Assembly (NCBI GenBank): GCA_036925085.1
Contig: JAUPFP010000083.1
Coordinates: 448,731 to 512,730, forward strand
DNA from: Brachycybe producta
Taxonomy: Eukaryota; Arthropoda; Diplopoda; Playtdesmida; Andrognathidae
Direction of reading: 5' to 3'
DNA: 64,000 bases
Positions 1-11,440 of the stretch are shown here, piece by piece; the first letter of the stretch is position 1; every line of letters begins with the position of its first letter. Made by a program: the position numbers and the translations under genes. Below the pieces are notes generated by a model. It had not been told where the DNA came from. It saw only the letters and a program-made list of their open reading frames with translations, and made no database searches.

Positions 1-1070
1 TTGCACGTGATGTTGCAAGCGACTGTGCACGTAATTATTGCATGCATACCACAGTTGGATCTTGCTGTAAAAATAGCCACCAAAGAGATTTGCTTCTTAA
101 ATCAATTCACTCTGGTTATACTTGGCGAGCAAATTTTTCTTTTAATTTTTTGTGTGATTAATATAAATTATAATATAAGTTTATGATAAAAAAGGAAAGT
201 ATTTTGAGTGACATTTTGATCATTGCACATAATAGTTCATCTAAATGGATGTTTTGTAGAATACGTGACTGAGTGACCTCTGGCGACGTCATCACAAAAC
301 CTTTGATCAAAATTCTAAAAAAACTACTACATATGGGAACAACCTCCTTTATAAATATATAATGGGCTCAAGAATTTTTTGTTGTTGCCTTCTCCAACCT
401 CCCCACCCCCTTATTTTTTTGCTATTCAATGGCGCCAGTAAGTTTAACCCCCTCCTATTCCTTTTTCCCCTCCCCTCCCAACCCCAAACGCCACACAAAC
501 ACTATATAAATACATGTAAACATGTAGACAGATAAATATAGAATATATTCTAAATAATACAATATCTCCCACCTATTTTATATATACTGTATATATAATA
601 TAGACTTTGTTTTCGTGACTTTTTGCAGTCCGTGAGAATTGTGCCTTTAGATCACGCCATTTGCCACGTATACAAGTAGATATGGTTTTATGGGCACATA
701 AGGAACACCATCTGAAAGTGACCCATAAGAAGAGGGCCAAACAAATTGTAATTCTTCACCTCCGAACTCGGGTCAGATTTCCAATACAATGACCAATTGT
801 ACAGAGTGGTTATGAAGTTCAAAAGCGATCATAATAATAGAATAGGAATGCAAATTTGAATTCTGGGCATGCTATGAACTGTAACTGACATTGTAAGGGC
901 TAGGAGGACTCAAAGAGGGGGTTTTATGTGCCCAGCACTGTATAAAATATATTAAGCCCTTTGAATTTAAGCATAGAGGTCCCAGTTTCTTTGTGTTTAT
1001 TCAGTAAGAGAAACGAATTTGATGCAAAAATGAATGATTTTTCTGAAGATGGCTTCAGGAGAAAACTATA
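1..1070. other. Gene-free AT-rich sequence
   Basis: No gene seen. The first 100 bases resemble the 57.6 kb fragment of family C (CTTGCTGTAAAAATAG). A GACGTCATCACAAAACCTTTGATCAAA patch (CRE plus TCF/LEF-like) lies near 286-312. A family D fragment is near 735-795. Confidence 0.5.
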
Positions 1071-1685
1071 AAAATGTTTTAAAAACTAGAATGAGTAGCT
1101 CAATAACATTTAGTGTATTTTCATGTTGGTATCTTTTAAAATCAACATTTTATAGACACAAATTAAAAAAATATATATCGTCTGCTTTTAAAAGGCGTGT
1201 TTTTTTCTGCCCTTGTGGTCGGGACCACTTGGTTGAGCCGTTGAACATTTTAGTCGATATATAGTTAGGTTTATGGTTGACCAACCTGACCTTGCCGTGT
1301 TGACATGGGCAATGGTTACCGTCAATTTGCAAAAGCATGCACCTTATCATATTGGAAAATACGATCACAACCATTTTTTTTCTGGTCAAAAGAAATCATG
1401 AAAGTGGTCATATTCGAACTGAATCACTGCAGAAAAAAATGCTATGGTTATAAATGGTTCGACCACAAGTAGATCTACAGTCTGTACAGAAAAAAAAAAC
1501 ACGCCCAAAGTTTGGCTATTTTCAAACGCTCATAAAAAAAGCTTATTTTAAAAAAAATATCAACATGAAAATAAAATTAAATAATCGTGAGCAACCCTTC
1601 TAGTTTCTAAAAAACGTTCAATTTTCTCTTCATTTTCCACCTGAATGGCAAAATAATTTAAAGTGGTTCGAGAAGTATTTACACA
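1071..1685. mobile_element. Family A MITE copy with a nested second repeat
   Basis: Left TTTTAAAAACTAGAATGAGT AGCTCA..., TTTTCATGTTGGTATC; right ATCAACATGAAAAT, CTTCTAGTTTCTAAAAAACG, then CCACCTGAATGGCAAAATAA. Interrupted at 1193-1507 by another inverted repeat with ends GGCGTGTTTTTTTCTGCCCT and mirrored CAGAAAAAAAAAACACGCC. Confidence 0.7.
1193..1507. mobile_element. Nested inverted-repeat element inside the family A copy
   Basis: Ends GGCGTGTTTTTTTCTG and mirror CAGAAAAAAAAAACACGCC. The inner arms contain TTGTGGTCGGGACCAC and GGTTCGACCACAAG. Related GACCACTTTTTGACTG arms occur at 8428-8546. Confidence 0.6.
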
Positions 1686-2459
1686 CACACACACCAATAA
1701 AAACAGACTTAATTGGAGTAATTATTTTTCTGAAAAAAATATATTTTTGACCATTGTCAATTGATGTCCTGTATTTGGTTCATGTTCACTGACCACATGA
1801 TTAAATTATTATTCTCATTTGTGAAAACCTTGGAGGGAAAAATAGTTAAGAGAAACAAGTTTCATTGAATTGAATGTAGTTTTAAAAAAAATTTCAGCAT
1901 AAAAAATGTTAGACCTTTTTTTTTTTCTCATGCATCTGAATTTCAACTGTGTCATTTATTTATTGTTGTTGTTGTTTGGGGGATGTTTTCTTAAAATGAA
2001 ACAAGATATGTGGCGTGCATAGAAGTTAAGGGGGGGGGGGGGAAGAGAGAGAGAGAGAGTAATAATAGTTTACTAAAGGGCAAACCACCAATAAGGTTTT
2101 TTTATAGGGTGTATTTAATTTTTTATTTTCATGAAGAAGAAGACATAACAAAAAAAAATGTCATCTCTTTTTTCTGTTGTTGGTTATGACCATGAATAAA
2201 TAAACAGAGTTTAAAATGGTTATATGACAAACTGGTCTGTAATTATGACGTTTTTCTCATGAGAGAGAGAGAGAGATTTTCACAAAGTTATGACACTAAT
2301 TTCAAGGTTTGACATTTTTTTTTTTAAATTGATATAAAAAAAAAAATTCAAAACTTTTTTGTTTTTTTTTCCGTTGTGATATTTAAATTTAGTATAACAA
2401 ATATAAAAAAATTGAAGAAAAGGTATTTTAGAAATAACTTTTAACATTAAATTGAAATA

Positions 2460-3130
2460 ATGTTAGAAACTAGAATGGGTTATTGGAAATATGTTTGTAA
2501 ATGAAATTTGTTTTATCCAAAAGTTCGAAATTATTTGGTTATTTGTTCAAACTTGAATGAAATATTTCATTTATATTTTTAAAGAATTTATCATGAAAGA
2601 AATCCCATATACATTATAAGCAAATTTATTTATTAGTCTAGTTTTTTTTTGTTTCTAAAGAAATAGAAAACATTGTTTGAATGCATTTTTTGAGTTTAGA
2701 TTTTCAAATTTATCAAGAATCTAAAAAGGAAAGAGAAAATTCCTTTATTTAGAATAATATATTCAGTTGTTTAAGGAGACATGTAAATAATTTTAGAAAC
2801 TAGAATAGTAAATGAATTTGCTAATTGCTAGCAGGTGTTTTACACTCGTGTATGATGACATCTTTTAAAATGAAATATTGAAAATGTTCATTCAACTTTG
2901 ATTTTTTTAACAAAAAAAAATCGTTATTTTCAAACTTCAATAAAATATTTATTTTTAAAAAAATTAACTGTCTGTTAGAAACCAGAATAGTAAATGAATT
3001 TGCTAAATGTATTTTTATGAGGCGATTCTCCATATCTTTGAAAATAAAAATTTTATTCAATTTTTTAAGATATGTCCTCTCATCAAAATGAAAATTACCT
3101 TCAGCAAATTAATTTACTATTCTAGTTTTT
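2460..3130. repeat. Diverged family A copies in tandem-like arrangement
   Basis: Termini TTAGAAACTAGAATGGG (2463), TTTAGAAACTAGAATAGTAA (2791), TTAGAAACCAGAATAGTAAA (2974) and the mirror TTTACTATTCTAGTTTTTA (3114-3132). Interiors are A/T-rich. Element boundaries cannot be fully assigned. Confidence 0.55.
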
Positions 3131-3651
3131 ATTTTATTTCGAGCGTTAATTACGAAATAACTCAGATGACGCGATCATGACGTCACAAAACACAAAAAAG
3201 GGGGGCCTCATTAATGATAAAAAAGCATATACATACTGTAATATATATAAGTAGATGAAAGGGCTTTTTCTCCCTCCCAATATTTTTTTTTCTTATATGC
3301 TAAAAACCATATGCTAATATGAATTATTTATGGCATTAGTTCTTTTTTTTTTCTTCTTCTCGGTCTATTCTTTTGCTTGCTAAATTCATTATTCATGGAC
3401 AGATTACGATCAATAATGCGTTTTAATGTTTCTATCTATGTGAATTTGCATTGGAGGAGATACAGAGTGATACAAAAAAATTAATGCTCTTTTACAAAAG
3501 TTTAAAAGTAAGCTGTGTAAGACCAACAGTATATATAGGCCTACAAAAAGAAATTTGTCAATTGGGCTTTCTGAGGCCCTATTGAGGGCCACAGTTTTAT
3601 TCTTGAAAGTAATATGTGGCCAATATACCGTTAACTCTCTTTCTCTTTCTA

Positions 3652-3964
3652 ATACCTTGTAGGCTACACACATTAGTTAAATGAATTTAAATTAAATGCG
3701 TTTAGGTGACTTATACGGAATCCAGTTAAGGACATAAACCCAAATAAAATTGACTTTTATTATTGATATTTTAAATTGAAATACTAAATTAATATTTTGT
3801 CAATAGTTTATATAATATTTTAAGTATTAACTCAATATTTTTGAGATTATTAACTGAATAAATTGAATTCGACATATTGTTTGTTTGCCCTTCACAGATG
3901 GCTCTGTAGACCACGTTTATTATTTAAATGCATTTAAATTATCAGGTGCATTTTGTACTAGGTA
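3652..3964 (+). mobile_element. Family B MITE, copy 1
   Basis: About 313 bp, ends ATACCTTGTAGGCTACACAC and mirrored ATACCTAGTACAAAATGCAC. Shared interior: GGAATCCAGTTAAGGACAT, TTGACTTTTATTATTGATAT, AACTGAATAAATTGAATTCG, TTGTTTGTTTGCCCTTCAC. Flanking TA fits a TA target. Four more copies lie at 47.5, 48.3, 51.2 and 63.4 kb. Confidence 0.85.
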
Positions 3965-4195
3965 TAAGACTAAACATGTTCAATTAGGGCCATTTGTTTC
4001 TATATGATGTTTACAAATTTAATGACTTGGAAGTCAATTTTTGTATTATTTTGTATAGTAACAAAGGTTTTTTTTTAAAAAAAGTTGTAAATATCTACAT
4101 TATTCGAATTAATTATGGAGAATTTTTGTTAATGTGCTCGTTTATTTAATTTGTAAAACACCTTAAATTTGTTATTTGTGTATAGTGGTCTAAAA

Positions 4196-4383
4196 AGCTG
4201 CGATCACATTGGCCTTGAATTAATTGCAATTGCCAATATGATTAATACTTTTGCAAGACATTCTTAAAAGTGGTTTCTTGCAACTTTTGCAAAAAACTGT
4301 GCAAAATTCACAGCAATATTTGACTTATTTCTTGCATATGAAATCTTGCGAGAAAAAAAAATTACCAGTGTGATCGTAGCTTA
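4196..4383. mobile_element. Family C MITE, copy 1
   Basis: Ends AAGCTGCGATCACATTGGCC and mirrored AAGCTACGATCACACTGGTA. The interior is rich in CTTGCAA motifs (AAGTGGTTTCTTGCAAC, TTGCAAGA). Copies at 13.86, 39.03 and 40.5 kb share the termini. Confidence 0.75.
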
Positions 4384-6827
4384 AAAAAATAGTTTTATTT
4401 TTCGGTTGGCTATTGTTTTTTTTTAAACAAAATGTTTTAATGCAAATATATATTGTAAAATACTTGAATGTTTAGATGTTTTAAAATATTTATGAAATAA
4501 AAAAAACTTATTTTAATTCTACATATTTTGCAATTTTTTTTAATTTTTCAAACTGAATAATTAATAATTATTACATAATATAATATAATTGTTAAACCTT
4601 ATTAATATAAGCTAATATAAAAGCTGTAGGTTGAAAATTTTTTAAAATTATCAAAATATATTTATAATGAAAAATAAATAAAAAAATAAACTCAATGCCC
4701 ATAATAAGTCCTTATTTAGCGTTTTATATTTGAATATAAAAATATTAATTTTGTTTAAACATATAATAAAAAATTTTTTAAATCAATAATTTAAGTAAAT
4801 ATTTTCAATTTTAAGAACCTAAACATCCGTTTTCTGTAGGTTATACAAGTTACAAGAACATAACCATTCATTTTCTTAGTAATTTTGTATTAGTTCTATT
4901 TTTATTATTCTGTGATTTGTTCTTGTTTCTTGACCAGTAGCTGACCCATCCTCATGTTTTCTTGACCAGTAGTTGTTTTTGTTCTCGATCTAGTTATATA
5001 TTGAACAAACCCATGTTTATGCTTTTTTTTTTTTTCTTCTTCTTCTTCGCTGTTGTTTTGTAGTGAATGTCAAAAACAATTTTTTTACCAAAAAAACATC
5101 CATCTATTCATTCAGTGACATTGCCCCATATACCCTAATACCAATACATACATACATAAAATAACATAATATATAATAAAGACCCTTCAAAATTTTACAG
5201 AAACTGATTTTTGTTTATATTGAATTTCCATAGAAGTGTATAGGCAATTCAAACGAACAAAAATCTGTTTTTTCGGGTGGTTAAAGTTTCACATTTTCGT
5301 TGGTCCCCCGGTCCTCTTTTAAGTTCCTCTCATTTCTTTTATAGTTTGGTTTCTATTCAGTTTTACGAATGAATTATTTCCTCTTTTTCCTCAATATATA
5401 CAGTATAATCCTTCTATTCAATTGTATGATGGGACAAAATGTATGGGACATATAGGGAGGCAATTGGGGGGGGGGGGGTAGTTTACTTTTGTTGTGAACC
5501 CTGGGTTCATACCAGAGGTCCTCTCTTTTAGATTCTCTTATTCTCTTTCATGCATATGTGTGCAAGTATTTTTTTATATATGTATTTCAGTAAAATTGAA
5601 TAGAACTAGGTTTCACCCCTGTTTTTGTCCCATGTCTCTTCTAGGCTTTTTAGGTCTAATTCCGATACACACACACATACATAAAATAAGGACCCGGTGA
5701 TACATTGGGACAGAAAAAAAAATAGGGAAGGTTAGAGAGAGAGGGGGGGGGGGAGGTCATATTGAATGGACACACAATAGACACCAAAACGTTGTCCCCG
5801 TAATTTATTCAAGTTTTGCTTGTCTGATTTTCTATTCAATTGGGATAAAGATTTTGAAAAGAGAGATGAGGAGGAGGAGGGGGGAGGTGAGGTGAGGGGC
5901 CCCCTCTCTTAAAAAGGGGGAGGAGGAAACCCTTTATCCATATATAGTAGATGATGAGAATTTTTTTTCTTTCTCTCTGACAAAAGAGGAGGAGGTGGTT
6001 GGGAAGGGGGAGTGGGTATTTAGGAATTTCGGTGGTTCCAACTTCCACCTTTTCACAGCATGGGGTTTTGCTACCTATGGGTGCTTATATCTTGTATTGT
6101 GAACTTTAAAGACGTAACCAAATAAATGTTTTTTGAAAAATATAAATTTAGATTGTGGTCCTTTAGTTTGTTAAAACAATTTGAAATTACGAAATTTCAA
6201 ATTTTACTTCTATAAAACTAGAAGAGTATTAAAATTAGAAATTCGGATATTTTAATGATGAGAGCTAAGAGTTTTAGATCTACATGTCTGATATTTGTTT
6301 TCTGCATGTTTCCTAACTATATTTCGACATATTTTGGAGGTTGTAAGTTGCAACATAAAAAATATTTTATAATGTGTTTAATTGGAGGTTTTTTAAAAAT
6401 ATTTTTTCTAATCGTTTTTTGTCAAAAAATCTGACACAAAACGGTAAGTTTTGTTTTTAGTTTAAAAAATGGCCGAATGAAATTACATTCTATTAGTTTA
6501 GATATTGATCTGTTTTTTTAAAATTTGGATAAAAGAAATATTATAAAATACTTTAATAACATTTTAGCATTTTTTGATTAAAGATATGGATCTAAAGCAT
6601 GAAATATCCCCTAATTCATTTACTTGTCTAGTTTTTAAAACGATTTCGTTTTTCTTCTAATGCTAAAATGACAAAGTAATTCTAGTTTTTAAAACAAAGT
6701 ATAGACTAACCAAGATTCTAGTCCATTATTATCTTTCATTTGTGTAATTAGTATCACGATATTTTTGAAAATGAATTTTTTTTAATAATATACGTATTTT
6801 AAAATATGTTTCTATATTTTTTACGGT
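4384..6827. other. Gene-free AT-rich sequence
   Basis: Only low-complexity A/T, poly-G runs near 5467 and 5746, and a short local direct repeat (TTCTTGACCAGTAG at 4926 and 4960). A family A-like TTGTCTAGTTTTTAAAACGA end is near 6623. No coding signal. Confidence 0.5.
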
Positions 6828-6916
6828 TGTTTGATAAAGACAAATTAAAGGCACAAAATTGACCTAAGTCGGCCTATTTGCCTTTAATTTATTTGTCTTT
6901 ATCAAACTACCTTAAA
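6828..6916. repeat. Hairpin repeat (GTTTGATAAAGACAAATTAA arms)
   Basis: GTTTGATAAAGACAAATTAA AGGCA is mirrored by TGCCTTTAATTTATTTGTCT TTATCAAAC with a 26-base loop, flanked by TTTTTTACGGTT / TACCTTAAAAAA that also partly pair. A miniature element is likely. Confidence 0.75.
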
Positions 6917-7087
6917 AAATATTTTTTACACCATGAAACATTTTATACTCTTCGAGGTTTTAATATTGTTTGAATTTATTTTTTAAAAAAAATGCTTGTA
7001 ACACTCTTGGGACCTTCAATCTCAAATTAAAATTGATCATGGTTATATATATATAATGGGTGGTCCTAATGTGTAAAAAGACCTAAG

Positions 7088-7258
7088 GCTTAAATTCAAG
7101 CAGGAAACTTATTTTGCACTCGAACTTCAACTTCAACCCTCTGAGCAGAGTTCCAATATAGAAACAACGATAATTGAATAAAATACAATTTACATATGTT
7201 GGAGAACCCTGTTTAGAGTGTTCAAGTGTGAATTTCCTTTTTCAATTTCCACCTCTTA
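7088..7258. repeat. Family D repeat (TTCAAGCAGGAAACTT type), copy
   Basis: GCTTAAATTCAAGCAGGAAA CTT and ACCCTCTGAGCAGAGTTCCA, mirrored by GGAGAACCCTGTTTAGAGTG and CAAGTGTGAATTTCC. Palindromic. Related copies are at 12940-13168, 22858-23150, 35212-35385 and fragments near 735 and 23846. Confidence 0.6.
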
Positions 7259-7259
7259 C

Positions 7260-9284
7260 GTTTTTTAAGTTTGAAATTGTGAATTTTTAAAGCAATTTGT
7301 TATAAAATATATATTTTTAAATTGGTTTTTTCTAGTATTGAAATTATAAAAAGTTTATATTTCTTGTGACAAGTATTTTAAAGTGTTTATTTTACAAATT
7401 TGAATTTTTTTTGTACATAATTTAAATTAGATAACTTACAGGAATATTTTTTTTTTTAGATTTCTGTTGATTTTCTATTCAAATTGATTGGGGTTTTTTT
7501 TTTGGTTGGGTGGTGGTGTTGGTGGCGGTTTCAGTAAGTTTTCATCATCATCAGATTCATCACTAAAGAAAATCTATAAAACTAGCTTTTTTTCATGCAT
7601 ACAATTTTATATAATAGTTTAATAGTTGCGCTATTTGTTCATAGATGGCAGGACCTTCTCTTTGCACGTCATCTAGTGTTTTTCTATGCTCCTTTATAGT
7701 TTATATACTATATGTTAAACCATGGAGTTTACGAACCTTTTTTTTTTTGGTATTTTGAGCCAAAACATATTTTAAAAAAACTTTCAGAATTAAAATCAGT
7801 TTCTGAAAGTTAATTTATCGCAGTTTAAAATCTCCTTATAATTTGATTAATAAATTTACTAAAGTGAAAAGTAAGGGGAAGGTAGCCAGTAGACTACTCT
7901 TTTGAATTTTTTTTTCATTACGGCCTTTAGAAAAAATGACCATAAATTTCGCCTTTTTTTTCAAATTTGAAAAGCAATTTTTTTTGGAAATTTTACCAAC
8001 AGATTTAAAACAGTTGATTTTCAAAGATATTATCAAAATTTTATATATAATATGTATTTTAATTTACTCTTCTAGTTTTTTTTTTTAAAAAAAAACTTTG
8101 CTTCAAAAAAGTTTTCATTGTTTTTACCAAAAATTGTGAAGAAAAAAACTGTCTAAGGGCTTTTGAATCACACTGTATTTTAATGATATTTGATGGCCGT
8201 ATTTTAAACCTTTAAAATTAACAACCGAATTTATAAGGGCAGTCGGTATGCCTACTTAATAGGTCCACATTTAATTTTTGGGGCCTAACAAAATTCGTAT
8301 GATAAGACGTTTTACAGGATTTTCAATGTGGACTGGACAATGGAATTAATTCAAAATTCAGATTTCTTAGCGCCTAATGGATTTTGATGAAAAAGGCCTT
8401 TGGATGGCGGCTAGGCCCTTGGCACGCAGACCACTTTTTGACTGCAGAATGAAGTCTTTCCATAGAAAATACATTGCAACCACAGTCCAACCACATTTGA
8501 CTTCATTTTACAGTCAAAAAGTGGTCAAATAAAAGTGGTCTTGTGTGAGTATTCCAAACCTTAAAGTAGGTTCGGTTATACACTACAGCGAGCTCATTGA
8601 CCCATGCTGAGGCGGCCCCTGACTTTCTTGAAAGATCCTCTTTATAAATATTTCAAAAATGTTTAAAAAAAAACCTATAAGGAGAATTTATTTTTTGTGA
8701 CGTGGATATGAATTTGTTTTTTTTTCTACAAAGCTTTAAATGTTTTTTTTTTTTTCATTTGTAAAAATTGAAATTTTTATTTTTCTGTAAAAAAAAGACT
8801 ATAAAAAGTATATAGTATAAATGGAGTTTCTTGAGCGTTGTAAATAAACCGGATTCGATATGAATTGGATGCTTTTTCCGGTGTAGAATCCTAGTCCTCC
8901 CTCATTCCAATGTCTTTTTCCGGTCATAGGGAGACTAACAAAATGTTTCAATGAGCGGACAACAAACAACAATTTTCATTTGAATAAAATATTATTTGGG
9001 TTTTTTTTAAAAAAAAGTTCAAACTTAGAATTTTCATTTTCCGTTAGAGGACGGGAATGCTTCTCTATTAAGGGGGGGGGGGGGGGAGGGGGTCGATGTG
9101 CGTTATGACCGTTTTTAACTTATGTATTTTCCAAGTTACTTAAGTCTTAAACACGTACTTTTTTAATTTTTTTGTTAAGAGTTTAGAGTCTATTCTGTAT
9201 TTCAGAAGAGAAGCGGAATGTTCATGTATGATACATTTTAAAAATACACTTTTTATAAGCAAATTATTAAAAAAAAATATCGCA
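7260..9284. other. Gene-free AT-rich sequence with one inverted repeat
   Basis: An inverted pair GACCACTTTTTGACTG (8428) and CAGTCAAAAAGTGGTC (8510) suggests a small element of about 120-150 bp. A 15-G run is at 9072-9086. Otherwise low-complexity sequence. Confidence 0.5.
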
Positions 9285-9490
9285 CTTTGAACAAAAAATT
9301 GATACAAAAATGATACAAATGGTAAAATTAAACATGTTTAAATTATTTCTATGAACAAATTACAATCAACATTTTTTCGTTTAAGGTTTCAGTATAGTTT
9401 AAAATAAATTTTACATTTTTTTGAAATATTTCAAACTCATGTCATGTGAAATATTCCAATGAAATGAAATACTTCAATGGCACATCACTA
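9285..9490. mobile_element. Partial copy of the TAGTGATG hAT element
   Basis: Shares with 59913-60249 the right part, including the AACTCATGTCA, TGAAATATTYCA and GGCACATCACTA motifs. The left TAGTGATG end is not visible, so it looks truncated or diverged; the left boundary is approximate. Confidence 0.65.
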
Positions 9491-9929
9491 AATTCACTAC
9501 ATATATATTTATTTGTATATAATTACAATTGGTTCTTGTAATTTTTGGCTTTGCATAGCTGTCGGGGTCCTATATTCTACATAAAAAGCCCAATAGGCCT
9601 AAAGAAGGCTTATTAAGAATCCTCAAATAATAAGACCAATTAAAGGGACTCCAGGAAAGGATTTCTTGTTTTATATTTGCATGCAAGGGGGAGGATTGAG
9701 ACCATTTTGAAGAGCTTTAACAACAACAAAAAAACCATATACTGTATAATACATTATAGAGAAAGGACCTCAAATGGGTTTCATTGTTTTCTTCTTCTTA
9801 TGGAGATTTGCATTTTTTATCTTTTTAGTTAGGCTAAAGCAGAGGGTGGCGGTGGGTGGAAGAATAAAAATGTACACCAAGATAGACAAGTTTTTTTTTC
9901 ATATTATTATATCTATAGGGGGTGGGGCT

Positions 9930-9931
<2 letters not shown>

Positions 9932-9988
<57 letters not shown>
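9932..9988. repeat. (TA)n microsatellite
   Basis: About 28 TA units. The Tyr-Ile repeat ORF through it is not real. Confidence 0.97.
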
Positions 9989-9994
<6 letters not shown>

Positions 9995-10433
9995 TATTCT
10001 ATATAGAATGGAATAGAAATTCCGTTGTTGAAGTAGTGGAGGGAAGACGGGAGGGGGATGAAGAAAAGAAGGGCTGATCAGCTGATCCTAAAAACAAGAT
10101 TTTTGGGCGTGATTGTATTTTATACATGAAATATAAGGCAATGGAGAATAATATAGATCTATGTAGAAGGACTTTGGGGGGGGGGGATTAAAAGCCAAAA
10201 TTAAGGCATAATACTAAATTTAAATTAAAAAAATTACAGGGCATATGGATACAAATATATTAAATTTTGCTTATTCTTAAATGTTCAATGTTATTTGGAC
10301 TCTTTTCTTGTATTAATAATAATGTTCGTTTGTTTCGTATGATATTTAGTAGCTTTAGAATATACAGGGGGGGGGGGGGGGTAGCTTTAGAATCTACAGG
10401 GTGTCTCGAAAACTATTACAACCACATCATATT

Positions 10434-10732
10434 TAAGGTGGTTTTAAAGTGTAAACACCTCTTGAACTGTGATTATTCTTTCTTTCAGGTGCAAAATGAA
10501 GAGAAACTTGAATGTGATTTAGAAACTAGAATGGGTATAGCTCAATCCATTTAAGACTTATTTTCATGTTGATATCTTCCAAAATAATTTATTTTGGAAA
10601 AAAAAACATCAACATGAATATACCCTTAAGTGATTGAGCTAACCTTCTAGTTTTTTTTTTCTCTCTCTTTTCTGTTTAAGACAGATAATCAGCTGCTCGT
10701 AAACCATCTTAACTGTTTGTGACTACATGTAA
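10434..10732. mobile_element. Family A MITE copy
   Basis: Outer left AAGGTGGTTTTAAAGTGTAA, then CAGGTGCAAAATGAAGAG, GATTTAGAAACTAGAATGGG and CATGTTGATATCTTCCAAAA; the right side mirrors these (ATCAACATGAATA, AACCTTCTAGTTTTT, CGTAAACCATCTTAA). It is a useful full-length example of the family (about 300 bp). Confidence 0.75.
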
Positions 10733-11334
10733 TTTATGAGTTTAAAAAAAAGCAATTCGGTTTTAAATCGTTTTAAGAAACTCCCATACATTGAAATATT
10801 AGATCCTGAAATTGATCCTGATTTTTAAACAATAAATTCGATTATATATTTGTGTTTTCTAGTTGATAAAAACAAAGTTGTTGTTTTTTAACTTGATGTT
10901 TTGATTTTACTATTCCTAGCACAAGTAAGTCTTGTCAAAATCACAAAACTGAGCCAAGTGAGGAGTCAAACGTTGCAACGAACTTCAACTACACCCTGTA
11001 TAAAATTATACTACTGTATAGGTCCCTAATGTATAGGATGGAAAAACAGACCTGAAAGACATTTTTTTTGAAGAACTGAAACTGATTTCAAAGATGAAGC
11101 AAAATAAAAAATAAGCCTGAAAATGTTTGAAGTTAAAAAAGATTTCTTTAATTTTCTTTCAAAAAAAAAAATTTATGTTATTGAATGCAGGTCTTAATTT
11201 GGATGTTTATGCAAATTTCTGTTAATTGAAAGATTGCATGGCCCTTGATAATAGTCTCAAATTAATATTCCTTGTGTACATACATATATTGTGAGTAAGA
11301 GGGGAGGGGAGGGGAGGAATGGAGATTGGAAGAA

Positions 11335-11440
11335 GTTCTTTTAATTTGTTTTGATCGAAGGCTGTAATTGATTTGCATAATGACATCTAAACAACTAATT
11401 AGAAGCTTAATGAGGTGCCTTGGAAGCATCCTAGGGAGAA
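11335..11440. promoter_or_regulatory. Candidate enhancer: homeodomain/POU motif cluster
   Basis: A non-repetitive block of about 100 bp with TGTAATTGATTTGCATAATG (homeodomain plus octamer-like), ACAACTAATTAGAAGCTTAA TG and GGTGCCTTGGAAGCATCC. Dense paired TAAT sites with an octamer-like core are typical of conserved developmental enhancers. Conservation cannot be tested here. Confidence 0.35.

Noticed and set aside
9774..9989. Open frame ending in a Tyr-Ile repeat
   Set aside because: It is generated by the (TA)n microsatellite.
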